The notes under the pieces were generated by a model. The model did no database searches. It had not been told where the DNA came from and was given only the letters and a program-made list of their open reading frames with translations. A stretch of DNA of 64,000 bases, from assembly GCA_024529925.1 (NCBI GenBank), contig JAFEUB010000060.1, positions 603,501 to 667,500 of the forward strand, given 5' to 3'. This DNA is from Ophthalmolycus amberensis. Lineage: Eukaryota; Chordata; Actinopteri; Perciformes; Zoarcidae. The translations under genes and the position numbers were made by a program. Below are positions 49,728 through 60,611 of this stretch, piece after piece. The number at the start of each line of letters is the position of its first letter. The stretch's first letter is position 1.

Positions 49728-51117
49728 TCAGACCTGTTGTTTTGACACACAGACCTTCAGTGGTGATATCTTCAGTTCATCATAAGTGCTAATGATTGGA
49801 AACATCCTCTCAGTGAAAGTGTGTGTGAAGGTGTGTATGTGTGTGTTAGTATCAGGATCAGAGAACGACAGCTTTCCTCTGTTCCAGTCCAGATTCACTC
49901 TGATCCTCTGGCGCTTCTTCTGCACTTTGAGAACAGTGAGTGGACCTGACTGGTGACCATGCAAAGTATTTATCTTTATAGAACTGTATTATCCATAATC
50001 CAGACTCTATGTTTCCCTTCCTCTGGACAGACTCTGCTAACACACCCAGTTCCCAGGCTGTACTGTCTCCTACCTCGACATCCCAGCTGTGAGTCCCTGA
50101 GTTAAATCCCTCAGAGCCCAGAACAGACCAGTCTACATCAAACCTCTCTGGATTATCAGGAAGCTGCTGTTCCTCTCCTCGTCTCACACTGGTCAGATCT
50201 TCAGACAGGATGAGTTCTGGATCAGCAGTGTTTGGGTCCAGAATCACAGGAGTGTAGGAGACCATGTCCTTCATCTTGTTCCAGATGTTGAAGGCCAGGT
50301 TGCCCAGGTGTTTGGCCTCGTCTATCAGAGCTCCTGAGAGCAGCTGTGGATCCTCCAGCAGGGGGCGCTGCTGGACTCTTTCCACTGCAGCCTTGTAGTT
50401 GTTCAGGAATGAGACGTCTTCAGCTCTCAGCTCGTCCTCTGTGGCTCTGACTGTGTCTGAAAGAGCTGCTATCTCTCTGCTCAGAGCCTCCATCTTCTCC
50501 TTCATCATCTGACTCTTCTGCTCCTCTTCCTCCCTCAGTGCAGCCATCCTGGCCTCCTCTTCCTCCTCTAGAAACTGGTGAAGCTTCTTAAACTGCTCCT
50601 TAATCTGCCTCTCTGTGCGTCGGGCCTGGACCTTCACGTGTTTTGCTGTTTGATCAGACTTCACTTTAACTTCTTCATAAACCTTTAACTTCTCCTTTAA
50701 GGGCTCCAGAGTTTCCTGAAGGTTCTTCTTGTGTTGTGGAGCAGCTTCATCGATGGGTCTGAATCTGTGGTCGCTGTGTTTTTCTGAAACGCTGCAGACG
50801 ACACACACTGGCTGCTGATGGTCCAGACAGAAGAGTTTGAGTTTCTCAGAGTGCAGACTGCAGAGAGGCTCTGAAGCTCTCTGATCTCTCTCCAGTAAGA
50901 AGGACTCACACAGGTTCTTTATAACCAGACTAACAGGTGGATCTGACTTTGAAGATCTTCTCCTCTTACAAACTGGACACTCCTGAGTTGGTTTCTCTCT
51001 CCACCAGCTCTTCAGACAGTCTTTACAGAAGCTGTGGCTACATGACAGAACAACAGGATCTCTAAAGACTTCACGACAGACCGGACAGTAGAGATCCTCC
51101 TCTGATCTGGAAGCCAT
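49728..51117 (-). pseudogene. TRIM-family E3 ubiquitin ligase (RING, B-box, coiled coil, PRY-SPRY), frameshifted in SPRY
   Basis: One uninterrupted minus-strand exon reads from ATG at 51117 (MASRSEEDLYCPVC). An in-frame ATG at 51288 exists, but its 57-residue leader has no family resemblance, and a TTTTCAG acceptor-like site just above 51117 suggests a 5'UTR intron instead. Residues 11-50 form a C3HC4 RING (C11, C14, C26, H28, C31, C34, C47, C50). Residues 86-117 form a B-box 2 (C86, H89, C97, C105, C108, H114, H117). A long Glu/Lys-rich coiled coil follows (about 120-270), then PRY-SPRY from about 287 (VILDPNTADPELILSEDL, GTHSWDVEVGDSTAWELG). After AWSP, near 49955, the frame moves by one base. 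The original frame stops at 49858, while the normal SPRY end (RIRVNLDWNRGKLSFSD, THTFTERMFPI) continues in another frame to 49728. This resembles the large fish TRIM35/NF7-like expansion (ubiquitin ligases, often antiviral or immune). Whether the shift is real, an allele or an assembly error is open. Confidence 0.85.
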
Positions 51118-51808
51118 GTTGTCTCTGAGTGAAGCTGAAAACACAGAAAGTACATCAGTCGTGGCTCCCCTCCCTCCTCTACTAACTTCACTATTTTTAG
51201 TCAAACTCACATTCAGTGTGTGGAGCGTCAGCAGGTTGAAGCAGCAGTGTTGTCGTTTTCCTCTTTTCTCTCCTGGAGCTGAACTCACTCAGAGGAAGTT
51301 GTTAGTTTGGTCTGAAGGTGAATCTGATCGTCTCTCTCTCAGTCTGCGTGTCTCTTTAGTGAGGAAGAATCACAAACTGTTTCGTAGTTCGTCTCAGGTG
51401 AGGTGTTCTCTATTCCAAAGTTCAATAGAACCTCCCACACCTCTAAAAGTTACTGATTAACAGGTGCTTTCTCATTTCATCAGTATATTACGGAAGACTA
51501 TAAGCTTCGTGGAGCTCATGAACAATAACATTAACTGGGTTAGTTGTTCAGTTTAGATGGCGATTGTAAAAGTTTGAGGTCCACAAAGGAATTCTTTTTT
51601 TCTGGTTATTTGGCACATTTGCCTTCAATCAAAAAGGACTGCAGTGTAGTCATGCAGAAATCAACATAAACTAAATCAGATGAGTGTCTCAAGTGTTTTT
51701 TACAAACTGTAAATACTATAAATGCATATTTTCTCAAATAACGAGAGACAAAGTGAAAATACACAAAGCACAGAACTTTAAACAAATGTTTGGTAAATTA
51801 AACTGGAC

Positions 51809-51821
51809 TGATCCCGAATCA
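51809..51821. repeat. Left target-site duplication of the LINE
   Basis: TGATCCCGAATCA, identical to 52696-52708. Confidence 0.9.
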
Positions 51822-52695
51822 CTTCTCCGCGAATCGCCACCTTAACGTGGTGGAGGAGTTTGAGTGGCTCAGTGATCCTGGGAGCTATGTTGTCCGGGGC
51901 ATTAGCCCCTGGTAGGGTCTCCCAAGGCAAACAGGTCTCAGGGGAGAGCCCAGACTAAGAGCGGTTCAAAACGACCCTAATGATAAGCAGCCCACGGACT
52001 TCAGCCACCTCGCCCGGACCAGGGAAACCGGGGCACCCTCCCGGAGCCAGACCCAGGAGTGGAGCTCGTCGGCGAGCGTCTGGTGGCCGGGCCTTCGCCC
52101 ATGGGGCCCGGTCGGGCTCAGCCCGAAGAAACAGCATGGAGCAGCCACCCTGTGGACCCACCACCCGCAGGGACAAGCATTGGGGTCGGGTGCAATGCAG
52201 ACCGGGCGGCGGGTCAGGCGGGAGGCCTGGGCGAGCCGATCGCCGGCAGCATAGACTAGCTCTAGGGACGTGGAACGTCACCTCGCTAGCGGGGAAAGAG
52301 CCAGAGCTGGTGTAGGAGGTGGAGCGATACCAGCTAGATATAGTTGGACTCACCTCCATACACTGCGCTGGCTCTGGAACCAAGCTCCTGGAGAGGGGTT
52401 GGACTTTGTCCTTTTCCTGAGTTGCCCAGGTTTGGGCATCTAATTAGGATGCCTCCTGGACGCCTCCCACTGGAGGTTTTCCAGGCACGTCCAACTGGGA
52501 AGAGACCCCGGGGAAGATCCAGGAAACGCTGGAGAGACTACATCTCCCAGCTGGCCTGGGAACGCCTCGGGATCCCCCAGAATGAGCTAGAACATGTTGC
52601 TGGTGAGAGGGAAGTCTGGGTCAGCCTGCTTGGCCTGCTGCCACCGCGACCTGACCCCGGATAAGGGGAGGACAATGGATGGATGGATGGATGGA
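51822..52695 (+). mobile_element. Internally deleted non-LTR retrotransposon (LINE) with (ATGG)n tail
   Basis: The 5' part (GAATCGCCACCTTAACGTGG, GGGCATTAGCCCCTGG) is a 5' leader of an abundant fish LINE. GACGTGGAACGTCACCTC starts an apurinic endonuclease domain (LGTWNVTSL), which has a stop soon after. At about 52410-52425 it jumps to the reverse-transcriptase C-terminal region (FGHLIRMPPGRLPLEVF, RWRDYISQLAWERLGIP), ending at a stop near 52664. An ATGG tandem tail (about 52675-52695) closes it. Most of endonuclease and RT is missing, so it cannot move by its own proteins. A perfect 13-bp duplication, TGATCCCGAATCA, flanks it (51809-51821 and 52696-52708), showing a fairly recent insertion. 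The tail type suggests an RTE/Rex-like clade; the exact family is uncertain. Confidence 0.88.
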
Positions 52696-52708
52696 TGATC
52701 CCGAATCA
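52696..52708. repeat. Right target-site duplication of the LINE
   Basis: TGATCCCGAATCA, identical to 51809-51821. The first bases follow directly on the ATGG tail. Confidence 0.9.
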
Positions 52709-53911
52709 GTACCTTTCTTCACCTGCCACTTGTTTGGCAAATCACCAGATCCACATGTCCAGCCTTGCAAGTGTTGTGACCCCCAAGACCGTGTTCCATT
52801 GTATTTATCTACCTGATACCAGAACACCTTGAGCAAAAGAGCCCTGTGGCTGTAGCTGATATGGTGGTGAGTTGGATCCAGTTATTGGAGTCTAAGGCCC
52901 TCACATGTGCTTTTTAAACAAAGGAGCATATGCTGGCCTGATATTTAACAAGAGACCTGATCCTGGGAAATGGGACACTCAGGATCTAAGGAATATGCCA
53001 CACCTCAGAGTTCCAGCCAAACTTAATACTGGTCCCTCATTGGCCAAAAGGGACCCCTCACCGGTTTTATGACCTGAGGACAGGCATCTGATAAAACCAA
53101 GCGCGAGTTTCAAATCATCCCTTTCCATTCGAGCTCGCTTGGTGCCAGGAGGTCCCCAAGGAAACGTTTGCCTCTCGAGAAAACCTTTAGGTCACAAGTC
53201 AAATTCGTTGGATGAACATAGACTGTGGTTTTATATATTTGCTTTTGGATCCTGCAGTGAGAGAACGGATAACTTCTACGACGCGTTCTCTCACCTTTAA
53301 TGTATACCGTGCCGGCCAAAGGACGACAATTCCCTTTTTTATTCGCCGAAGAGCCCTCCTCTCTGCAGAGACTGAGGCTGATTTGCGCCACGCTTGGAGC
53401 TGCACAAACCGAGTGCATTCACCACTCGAAGGACCGATCCGACCAAAAGAAACCTTCTCATAGTAAGAGTTTTAACTGGTGTCTGGGCCTAATTTAGGTC
53501 ATTTAGTGTGTTAATCCTTTAGCTTGTTTTGTTTAGCTACTGTAGTGTCTAGACCGTGTTATTGTGCAAGCATCGCGGACCGCTGAATCTCGCTATACTG
53601 TGTATTTACTGCTGCTGTAACCGTGTTGTATTAGATCAGTCACTGCTTGTGGATTTGGGGATTGGGATTTTATTACTTTAAAGACCAGAACCACGGCGGG
53701 CCGAACCTCGGTTTGCCGGCCGGGTTCCGGGGTGAGAAAACAGCAATATTCGTATTTCACCCCGGTGATGAAGGATCTGCTTTGTTTTGGGGATTGCTTT
53801 GTTTTGTTGGGAACGTAAAGGAGCGTGTTTGGGTTATCAGCATCTGAGAAACTAAATTCTGGACATTAATAGAATTATTAATGTCTAACAATTATTAATG
53901 ATTATTAATAA
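52709..53911 (-). other. Possible internal remnant of an LTR element, interrupted by the LINE
   Basis: This stretch lies immediately inside the candidate primer-binding site of the LTR at 53928-55493, on the minus strand. It contains only short minus frames (52621-52836, 53110-53418) with no gag, protease, RT or env motif that I recognise. If it is retroviral, it is eroded. The LINE at 51822-52695 was inserted at its far edge. It could equally be unrelated intronic DNA. Confidence 0.3.
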
Positions 53912-53924
53912 TCACGGGGCACCA
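53912..53924 (-). promoter_or_regulatory. Candidate retroelement primer-binding site (elongator tRNA-Met type)
   Basis: On the minus strand this reads TGGTGCCCCGTGA. The first 12 bases are complementary to the 3' end of vertebrate elongator tRNA-Met (CACGGGGCACCA) as I know it. It starts 3 bases after the CA that would end the LTR, the expected spacing for a primer site. Confidence 0.5.
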
Positions 53925-53927
53925 CCC

Positions 53928-55493
53928 TGCGAACAGGGACCAATAACCAAACGATAAAACTAAGTCTCATAATTAGTGTTCACTCATAATGTCAATAGTC
54001 TGAGTACTATTACACATTCAGAGTGAAAGTGAAGGTTTAAGTTCGAGCACAGACCACATATACAGTTATTATCACAATACGCACGCACAAAGTAATCACA
54101 GACAGCTGCTCTTTAAAATATAACAGAGTTTATTACATTCTAATACTAATGATCTAGTCAACTAATATCTAAACTAACAACAACTATACATTCATGAGCA
54201 CGCTATCTAAAATCAACAGACTATTGAAAAGAGGGGGGGGGGGGGGGGGGAAAAGGGGGGGAGAGCGAGGGAACAGCTCAGTGACGTGTGACGTAGTTGG
54301 GACGTGGTGACGTCTCTCATGCGCGAGACCCAAAATGGCAGAGAGCCAACAGGAGACCCGGTGTCTACATGTGTCGGTAGCTGTTCAGCACGTAGCTAGA
54401 TTAGCCCAAAGCTATATGTGTGTGTGTGGGTACGTAAAAGAGAAGGGAACGGAACCCAAACAAAATGAAATAAAACAAGCGATTACGATCCTCTGCGCCG
54501 CGCGGGAGTACGGAAGATTGCTCTCTCAGCCAGGGGAGAGAACAGCGACTCTTTGTCTCAGCCGGCGGTTCTGACCTCCTGAACTGATGAGAAGCCGCTT
54601 CGACCTCACTAGGCGGCTCGCTCAACACAGATCACAGTAGCATGGAATACACGCTACTCCTACCCAACCCCTAACGATCTCAGCGATCGTTAGTGTCGGC
54701 GATTATGAAGCATACACCACGTTATAAAAATGAACAGTACTTTAAGCACACAAACAAGATAAAATAAACACAAATGAACTCTCTCTAACTCTGCCCAGAC
54801 TCTATTTCGCCTTACGGTACGATGCAATCGTGGTGATTGAGGGGAGTTCTTCTGAGGGGTTTCTTCTGAGCTTCGGTGGGCTCAGCCTGCGGCTGCGGAA
54901 GCCGTGTTTCTCTCGGTGGGAGAGGATCGCTGTCGTCTCGATAAGGGACCTTCGCGTCCTTATGGCCGGAGCAGACGAGGCGCTTGGTGAGAGTGTAGAG
55001 TGGAAGCTCTCTCTCTCTCTTTCTGAAGAAGGCTTGCTTCTTCACTTCTGCAGGATTAAACGGGTTCGCTTCGTGAATACGAACAAAGATAAAATAGACA
55101 GTTTGGTGAATTCGGCCAGCGAATATAACTGTGAAACCTAGGATTTTGGTTAAAAAGAGGAGCAACGTTGGTGTGCTCCCTAGCTCGACGGAGGTCGAAG
55201 GGAAAAAGCATTGAGGTGGGGGCTGCACGAGTTTTGTAGAACAGTGTCTGAACTACAGGGGTCCTGGGGTGTCTTGGCTCTCGGCCAATGAGATTGCAGC
55301 GGTGCTTTCAGGTGACTTCAGGAACGCATAGTTTTTGGGGGGGAGGAAACTCACACCCTAATGTGAAATTCCTTCAGAGGAGGTTTGGTGCTCATCAAAC
55401 CACAATCAGGATGAAACCTTTGCTTGCAAAAGGGAAGGCCTGACTCTCTTTGTTCCACAGCACATGTTGAAGCCATATGGTCAGACCCCAACA
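53928..55493 (-). mobile_element. Candidate LTR of an endogenous retrovirus or LTR retrotransposon (minus orientation)
   Basis: Read on the minus strand, a segment of 1566 bp begins TGTTGGGGTCTGACC at 55493 and ends GGTCCCTGTTCGCA at 53928, the TG...CA termini of LTRs. A possible TATA-like TTTTATAA lies near 54725 and an AATAAA lies at 54129-54134 (minus). A tRNA-Met-like primer site follows directly. No second LTR and no retroviral genes were found, so this is a partial copy. A G18 run (54233-54250) lies inside. The open frames here (such as 54812-55228 minus) have no recognisable domain. Confidence 0.45.
54233..54250 (+). repeat. Poly-G run (18 bases)
   Basis: G homopolymer, followed by AAAAGGGGGGG. 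Confidence 0.95.
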
Positions 55494-55643
55494 GTTTTGT
55501 TCGGTTTTGTTTTCTCTTCTTTCAATCGACCCCGTGAGTAGGATTTAGAACTGTAACTATCACTGTATAAACATTTAGAGATGTGGCTGGCCGGATCCGA
55601 ATCCGACCGCAGAGTTTTAACGTGATAGAGAAACTGTTTCTAC

Positions 55644-55731
55644 TAGTGCTGGGCAAGTTAACGCGTTAATTTCACGTTAACGCATTCATTAATTTATCGC
55701 GATTAAATATTTTAATCGTTGCCCAGCACTA
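55644..55731. mobile_element. 88-bp foldback MITE, TAGTGCTGGGCAA ends
   Basis: TAGTGCTGGGCAA at 55644-55656 is the exact reverse complement of TTGCCCAGCACTA at 55719-55731. The interior is rich in TTAACGCG / TTAATCGCG steps, so the whole element folds back on itself. It is flanked by TA at each end if the outer dinucleotides are the target duplication. It resembles a very common teleost MITE. Confidence 0.8.
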
Positions 55732-56265
55732 ATAATAACCTAATTCACTGGTTGCAAAAAGTCAGATGGCCACGGCTAAATCGCCAAACTTAAGGTTTGA
55801 AAACATCAGTCCACAAACCAATGGTATCTTACGAATAGTTATGAGGATACGTTGTCGGTAAATCCATGGATTTAACTGGACTAATGTAAACAAATACAGG
55901 CTCAAAGACAAAACTCAACTTCAACTCAAGTTGTAGCTCACAACATAACTCACTGAATCCATGCAACGTTATACTCTCTCTACCCAAAGCATCATGGGAA
56001 CTGTAGTTTCAAAAATTTTTAAATGTGAATACCCAGAAATCAGACAAATATTAGTAACAACAGATGTGATAAAATATTTAAAAATGTATGTTGAACTGAG
56101 ACTCATGTCATCACTCCTGGAACACTGACACTCTCCCCTGTACATTCATGCACAGATATACAAGAATTAAAAAAAAGTGTATTCTATTAACATAACAGAT
56201 ATAATAATTGCATGCATCAGTGCGTTTGTACAGTAAATATGTGTTTTAGCAGGTGTGGTAGCGGC

Positions 56266-56266
56266 A

Positions 56267-56313
<47 letters not shown>
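56266..56313 (+). repeat. (TG)n microsatellite
   Basis: About 22 TG units ending in GCGCGC. Confidence 0.95.
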
Positions 56314-56318
<5 letters not shown>

Positions 56319-56617
56319 TGTAGCAGAGGCTTGACGTCAGCAGCCAGCCAGCAGCTGAGTGGAACGGTGACATCCTGGCCTTTGCTGCTTGTCATTACCC
56401 ACCTGGTCCAAGACGAGCCGAATACAAATGAGGAGAGAGGAAGACGCTGCGCACACAAACACACACACATTGAGAGTATACAGACAGGCACATGCATGGA
56501 CACACTGAAGCACATAACGTACACATGCAGACAGCAAGGCCGAGAGCAAAGCAGGCGTGAAGGAGAGAGAGAAGAGCCGGGAAGAGACAGACGACACAAA
56601 CGTAGTGATGCAAAGAA

Positions 56618-56816
56618 GGCAGCAGGGAGGGAGGGAGGGAGGGTTGTGGGTGAGGAGGGGAGGGAGGGTTGTGGGTGAGGAGGGGAGGGAGGGTTGTGGG
56701 TGAGGAGGGGAGGGAGGGTTGTGGGTGAGGAGGGGAGGGAGGGTTGTGGGTGAGGAGGGGAGGGAGGGTTGTGGGTGAGGAGGGGAGGGAGGGTTGTGGG
56801 TGAGGAGGGGAGGGGA
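56618..56816 (+). repeat. G-rich 25-bp minisatellite
   Basis: Seven to eight near-identical units of about 25 bp composed of GGGAGGGAGGGTTGTGGG and TGAGGAGG. GGGAGGGAGGGAGGG-type runs give strong G-quadruplex potential on the plus strand. Open frames over it are repeat translations. Confidence 0.93.
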
Positions 56817-57509
56817 GGAGTGTGAAGGAGGCTGCTGCTGCCTTCAAGAGGCCAATTTCAGGAACAAAACGCAAACAAAATGCACAAACACGAACCCACG
56901 CAGCAGCTCAAGTGCAGCAGTAACTGACACTAATGAATGAGAGAGAACATGCACTCTTATCGACCGTGTACTCGTGGATGAACACACACCAACATGCACA
57001 TAAACAACACCGACACCAAAAGGGCACAAAAGATCGAACTGAATGTAAAAATAGCCGCATGAGTCATAAGTGATTTAAGGATCCGGGTTATAGATATTGC
57101 ATATGTAGCTGCCGTCCTCACATACCTTGGTGTAGTATGTTTCACAAAAGGTTGTAATGCTGTTGTTTTTTATCCCAGAGCCACACAGCGTATTAGATAT
57201 GATGTTATGGTAGCGGGCTGAAGCTGAAAAATAACCACATTTACTAATAAATCTCTATAGTTGAATTATTTGAGGGATGAAATGTGCAGTCAAAGTTGTA
57301 TGTTGGAACTCATGAAGATAAAACAGACTGTTCTATTGTTCTATCTGCTTGTGAATCTACATGTTCACTAGTGTGAACAATTGGTTGCTGTTATTTTTAT
57401 ATTTTATGGGGTTTTTTGGAGCAAGGAACAAATTCCTGTGGTGGCAACAGTTCCTCAAACAGTTCGTGTGATATTCTACGAAAAGTTACTTTTCTGTAGG
57501 TTTGACCTA

Positions 57510-57720
57510 CAAAAGCCAGCAGCACGTGTCATTTTCCGATACCGGCTCTTCAAGATAACACTCCGTCTTCACGGGAAACTCAGTTAGTTTTGGGCAACAA
57601 AACCACTTAGTTAGGTTCAGATAAAGATCGTCGTTTGGGTTAAAATAACTACGGAAGTGAAATGTCGTGGGTTGATCTATAAAAATGGTGTAAATGCATC
57701 CAAGAAACATTCAAGACGGA
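57510..57720 (-). mobile_element. Inverted fragment of the 8.7-9.2 kb transposon family
   Basis: ACTCCGTCTTCACGGGAAAC, GGGCAACAAAACCACTTAG, TTAGGTTCAGATAAAG and GGTTAAAATAACTACGG match the left half of the 8.7-kb element (TCTTCACAGGAA, CAACAAAACGACTCGGTTGG). Confidence 0.5.
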
Positions 57721-57991
57721 TTTAAAGCAGATGGTTTGATTGCTCGAGTCTATTCCAGATGTTGAAATGTGCACTCACTGGCTGATCGGTTAAATACAGT
57801 CACTCAGAGGAGCATCACCACCTCCCTCTGGACGAGAGGAGGGCCTGAAGTACACGCAGCCCAGAAAGATTTATGATCCCACCAACAGAGACGCAGATAT
57901 GTGACCTGACTGTAAATGAAAGAGTCATAAATCTCATCTGGATTTCATGTGATATAACACAGGGTTGTAAATATGGACTCATGAGGCCCAT

Positions 57992-58002
57992 GGGGGGGGG
58001 GG
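57992..58002 (+). repeat. Poly-G run (11 bases)
   Basis: G homopolymer followed by TATATAGAG. Confidence 0.9.
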
Positions 58003-58293
58003 TATATAGAGAGCGGACCCTCCATTATTAGTTGTCTAAAGAATGAATTCATTCTGATCTTAGAAATATCAAAGAATTCACATTAAATCACAGATGATGC
58101 CTTTTTGCTCTATACTGCTTCAAAAAGGCACCAAACTATAAAAAACATACAATTACATACATACATACAACACAATACAATTAAATTAAAATATGTATTT
58201 CTTATTTTCCTTGCTACTTTTGCCATGAAAGATATGTAATGACAACTGCTGACGAGCAAATATGTATATTCATTTTGATCATGGGACCAGACA

Positions 58294-58296
<3 letters not shown>

Positions 58297-58338
<42 letters not shown>
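58297..58338 (+). repeat. (GT)n microsatellite
   Basis: About 21 GT units. Confidence 0.95.
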
Positions 58339-58339
<1 letters not shown>

Positions 58340-59065
58340 ACAAACTTAAAATGACAAGTGTGAAGACATTAATACAGCGGGGGTGGGACAAATGACAAAT
58401 ATTACATGTTTTGGGGCTTTTATTGTGAAATATAAGAACAGAAGAAGTGCACCTGGTTTGCGTCGCCTTTGTCAAAGTTGAAAGAAACAATAAAGTTCTC
58501 GGTTTGGACTGTGGAGCCTCTGTGATGTAATGATCATAAACATAGGCGCAACTCTTCTTGTTCACAATGTGATTGGTTGATGCCGTTATAATAAAAGGAA
58601 AAGATTAAAGGACAATTTAGTTCCAGAGAAATGTCACTGTGGCGGCTGAGGAACCAGGATTTCAGGTGAAGAATGACTTTATTCAGCGATACATGAGATC
58701 TCCCCTTGTGTTGGAGATTTGAAAGAGCCTGACACAAGCAGCAAGATCAGTTACATTTGTGTCCGTATAATTATAATAAAACAACAACAATACGTAAAGC
58801 GTGTGCGCCCACATACGGTCATAAGCCTCAAACTAACTTCTGCACAGTGTTTTCAACACACACAAAGATCTACTTTTTTTAAGTCACTCGAGCTCATTGA
58901 CGCTCACACAGACGTCCACCTCCGTGTGCCGGGGCGCAGGTTTTATAACACGAAATAATGCAGAGGGATTAGCCCCCCGTGTGCTGAGCAGGGTCCCATT
59001 CTCAAACTGATAGAGCGGTCTGCTGGGCTCTGAAAAGGGATTTGCTGTATCTAAATGTAACAGAG

Positions 59066-59102
59066 GTGTGTGTGTGTGTGTGTGTGTGTGCGTGTGTGTG
59101 TG

Positions 59103-59155
<53 letters not shown>

Positions 59156-59181
59156 GTGTGTGTGTGTGCGTGTGTGTGTGT
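59066..59181 (+). repeat. (GT)n array with regular CGTG interruptions
   Basis: GT blocks of about 18-20 bp separated by single GCGTG steps (59090, 59108, 59150 and 59168), implying duplication of interrupted blocks. Confidence 0.95.
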
Positions 59182-59269
59182 TTTCTCTGACGTGAACTCA
59201 GTGGAGAACCCGTTCAGGATTAAGAACTTACAGAATGTGCTTTATGTTCCAGGTGACACAAAGGACAGG

Positions 59270-59270
59270 T

Positions 59271-59320
<50 letters not shown>
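59270..59320 (+). repeat. (GT)n microsatellite
   Basis: About 25 GT units. Confidence 0.95.
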
Positions 59321-59322
<2 letters not shown>

Positions 59323-60611
59323 CCTCAGATCAACAAATACTGAAGTATATTCTCCAAATGTTCCTTTATTTTGCAGCCTTATCTTTTATGTAGGAAGCAC
59401 TTTTCAAGACACTTTACAAAAGAGATAAAATAGAGAGAAATATTGAAAAGCACATCACGAGAATGAAATAAAAAACAATTATAAAACAACTGATAATTTA
59501 TAAACTACCGTTGAAAAGCCTGTTCCTTAGGCCTTAACCCTTTGTTAAGTCCCGCCCCCCTCGCTGCTACTCCGTCAGGCTGTCAGAGCTACGTCAGCAC
59601 GGAGCCCACACTGTCACTAACCGCACTCCCTGATCACATAATGATCTTCAGGAAGAACGGAAGAGATGATTTCAGAGAGAAGCAGACAGAAAGGACTATG
59701 AATATGTGTCAGAAGGATTCATCAGGATGTGAAAGTGATTGAGTGACAACAGGTTGAAACGATAAAGATAGAAGATAACGTGTGAAAGTGAAGCAACACA
59801 TCGCAGAACCAGACAGAACAACACTGTTCCTCTTGGTTCACTGCTCCAGAAGGCAGCGTGTGTTTACATTCAGACTGAAGGTGAATTAAAAGCACAGACA
59901 GAGACGCGTGTGCGCTGAGTTCAATAGTTCAACAGTGCAATAGTTCAAGAGGACCAACTTTCACAATTAACAGGCAACGTGTTGCTTTAGTGAAGCTCTT
60001 ATTCAGACACAGTTTGCGCACACAAATAAACAAGCTTCATGAATATTGAGGCGGTCTGTCGGTGTCGTGAAAAACAGCTGCTATCAAACTCCACCGTAGC
60101 TGCTCAGAAGGAAAACGCCTCAACATGATTTCATCGACGCGCATTAAAAACATAAATGATTTACCATCACAGGGTTGAACAATGGGTTGTATCCGCGTAG
60201 CTGTTTTTAATGGAGGGCTCTTGCTACACGGTTGACATCCTCAATGCTGTTTCAGCGTCGTGGCGTCATGCGATGTAAAGACCCGAAATCTGCTGATGTG
60301 TTAAGCACTTCATGAATAAATCCGCCGGAGGAAAAGTGTTTTCTTCGACCTTCCGAAGAGCTCTGTCTCCCAGGAGACCCGAGCATCTCCTCGTGTGACA
60401 CGCCGAGGTCACACGCCGAGGTCACACAAGGAGACTCGCGCTCGTCATCGAGGCTTCAAACTGCCGCCGTCCACGTTGACTTCACTGTGTTTTAAAAAGG
60501 GAGATCCGCTGGTATGTGGAGGCACCAGAGGAGGATAATGTTTGCAATGCTAATATCATCTCTTCATGCAGGCATTCATGGCATCCATTAATGTTTGTGT
60601 TTTCCGCCTGT

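Noticed and set aside
51118..51288. Upstream in-frame ATG giving a 57-residue N-terminal extension of the TRIM protein
   Set aside because: The extension has no TRIM features. The family starts just before the RING, and a TTTTCAG acceptor-like site lies between, so 51117 is preferred.
51116..51460. 114-residue plus frame opposite the TRIM start
   Set aside because: Antisense shadow of the TRIM 5' region, with no domain.
54812..55228. 138-residue minus frame within the candidate LTR
   Set aside because: No motif recognised; lies in a presumed non-coding LTR.
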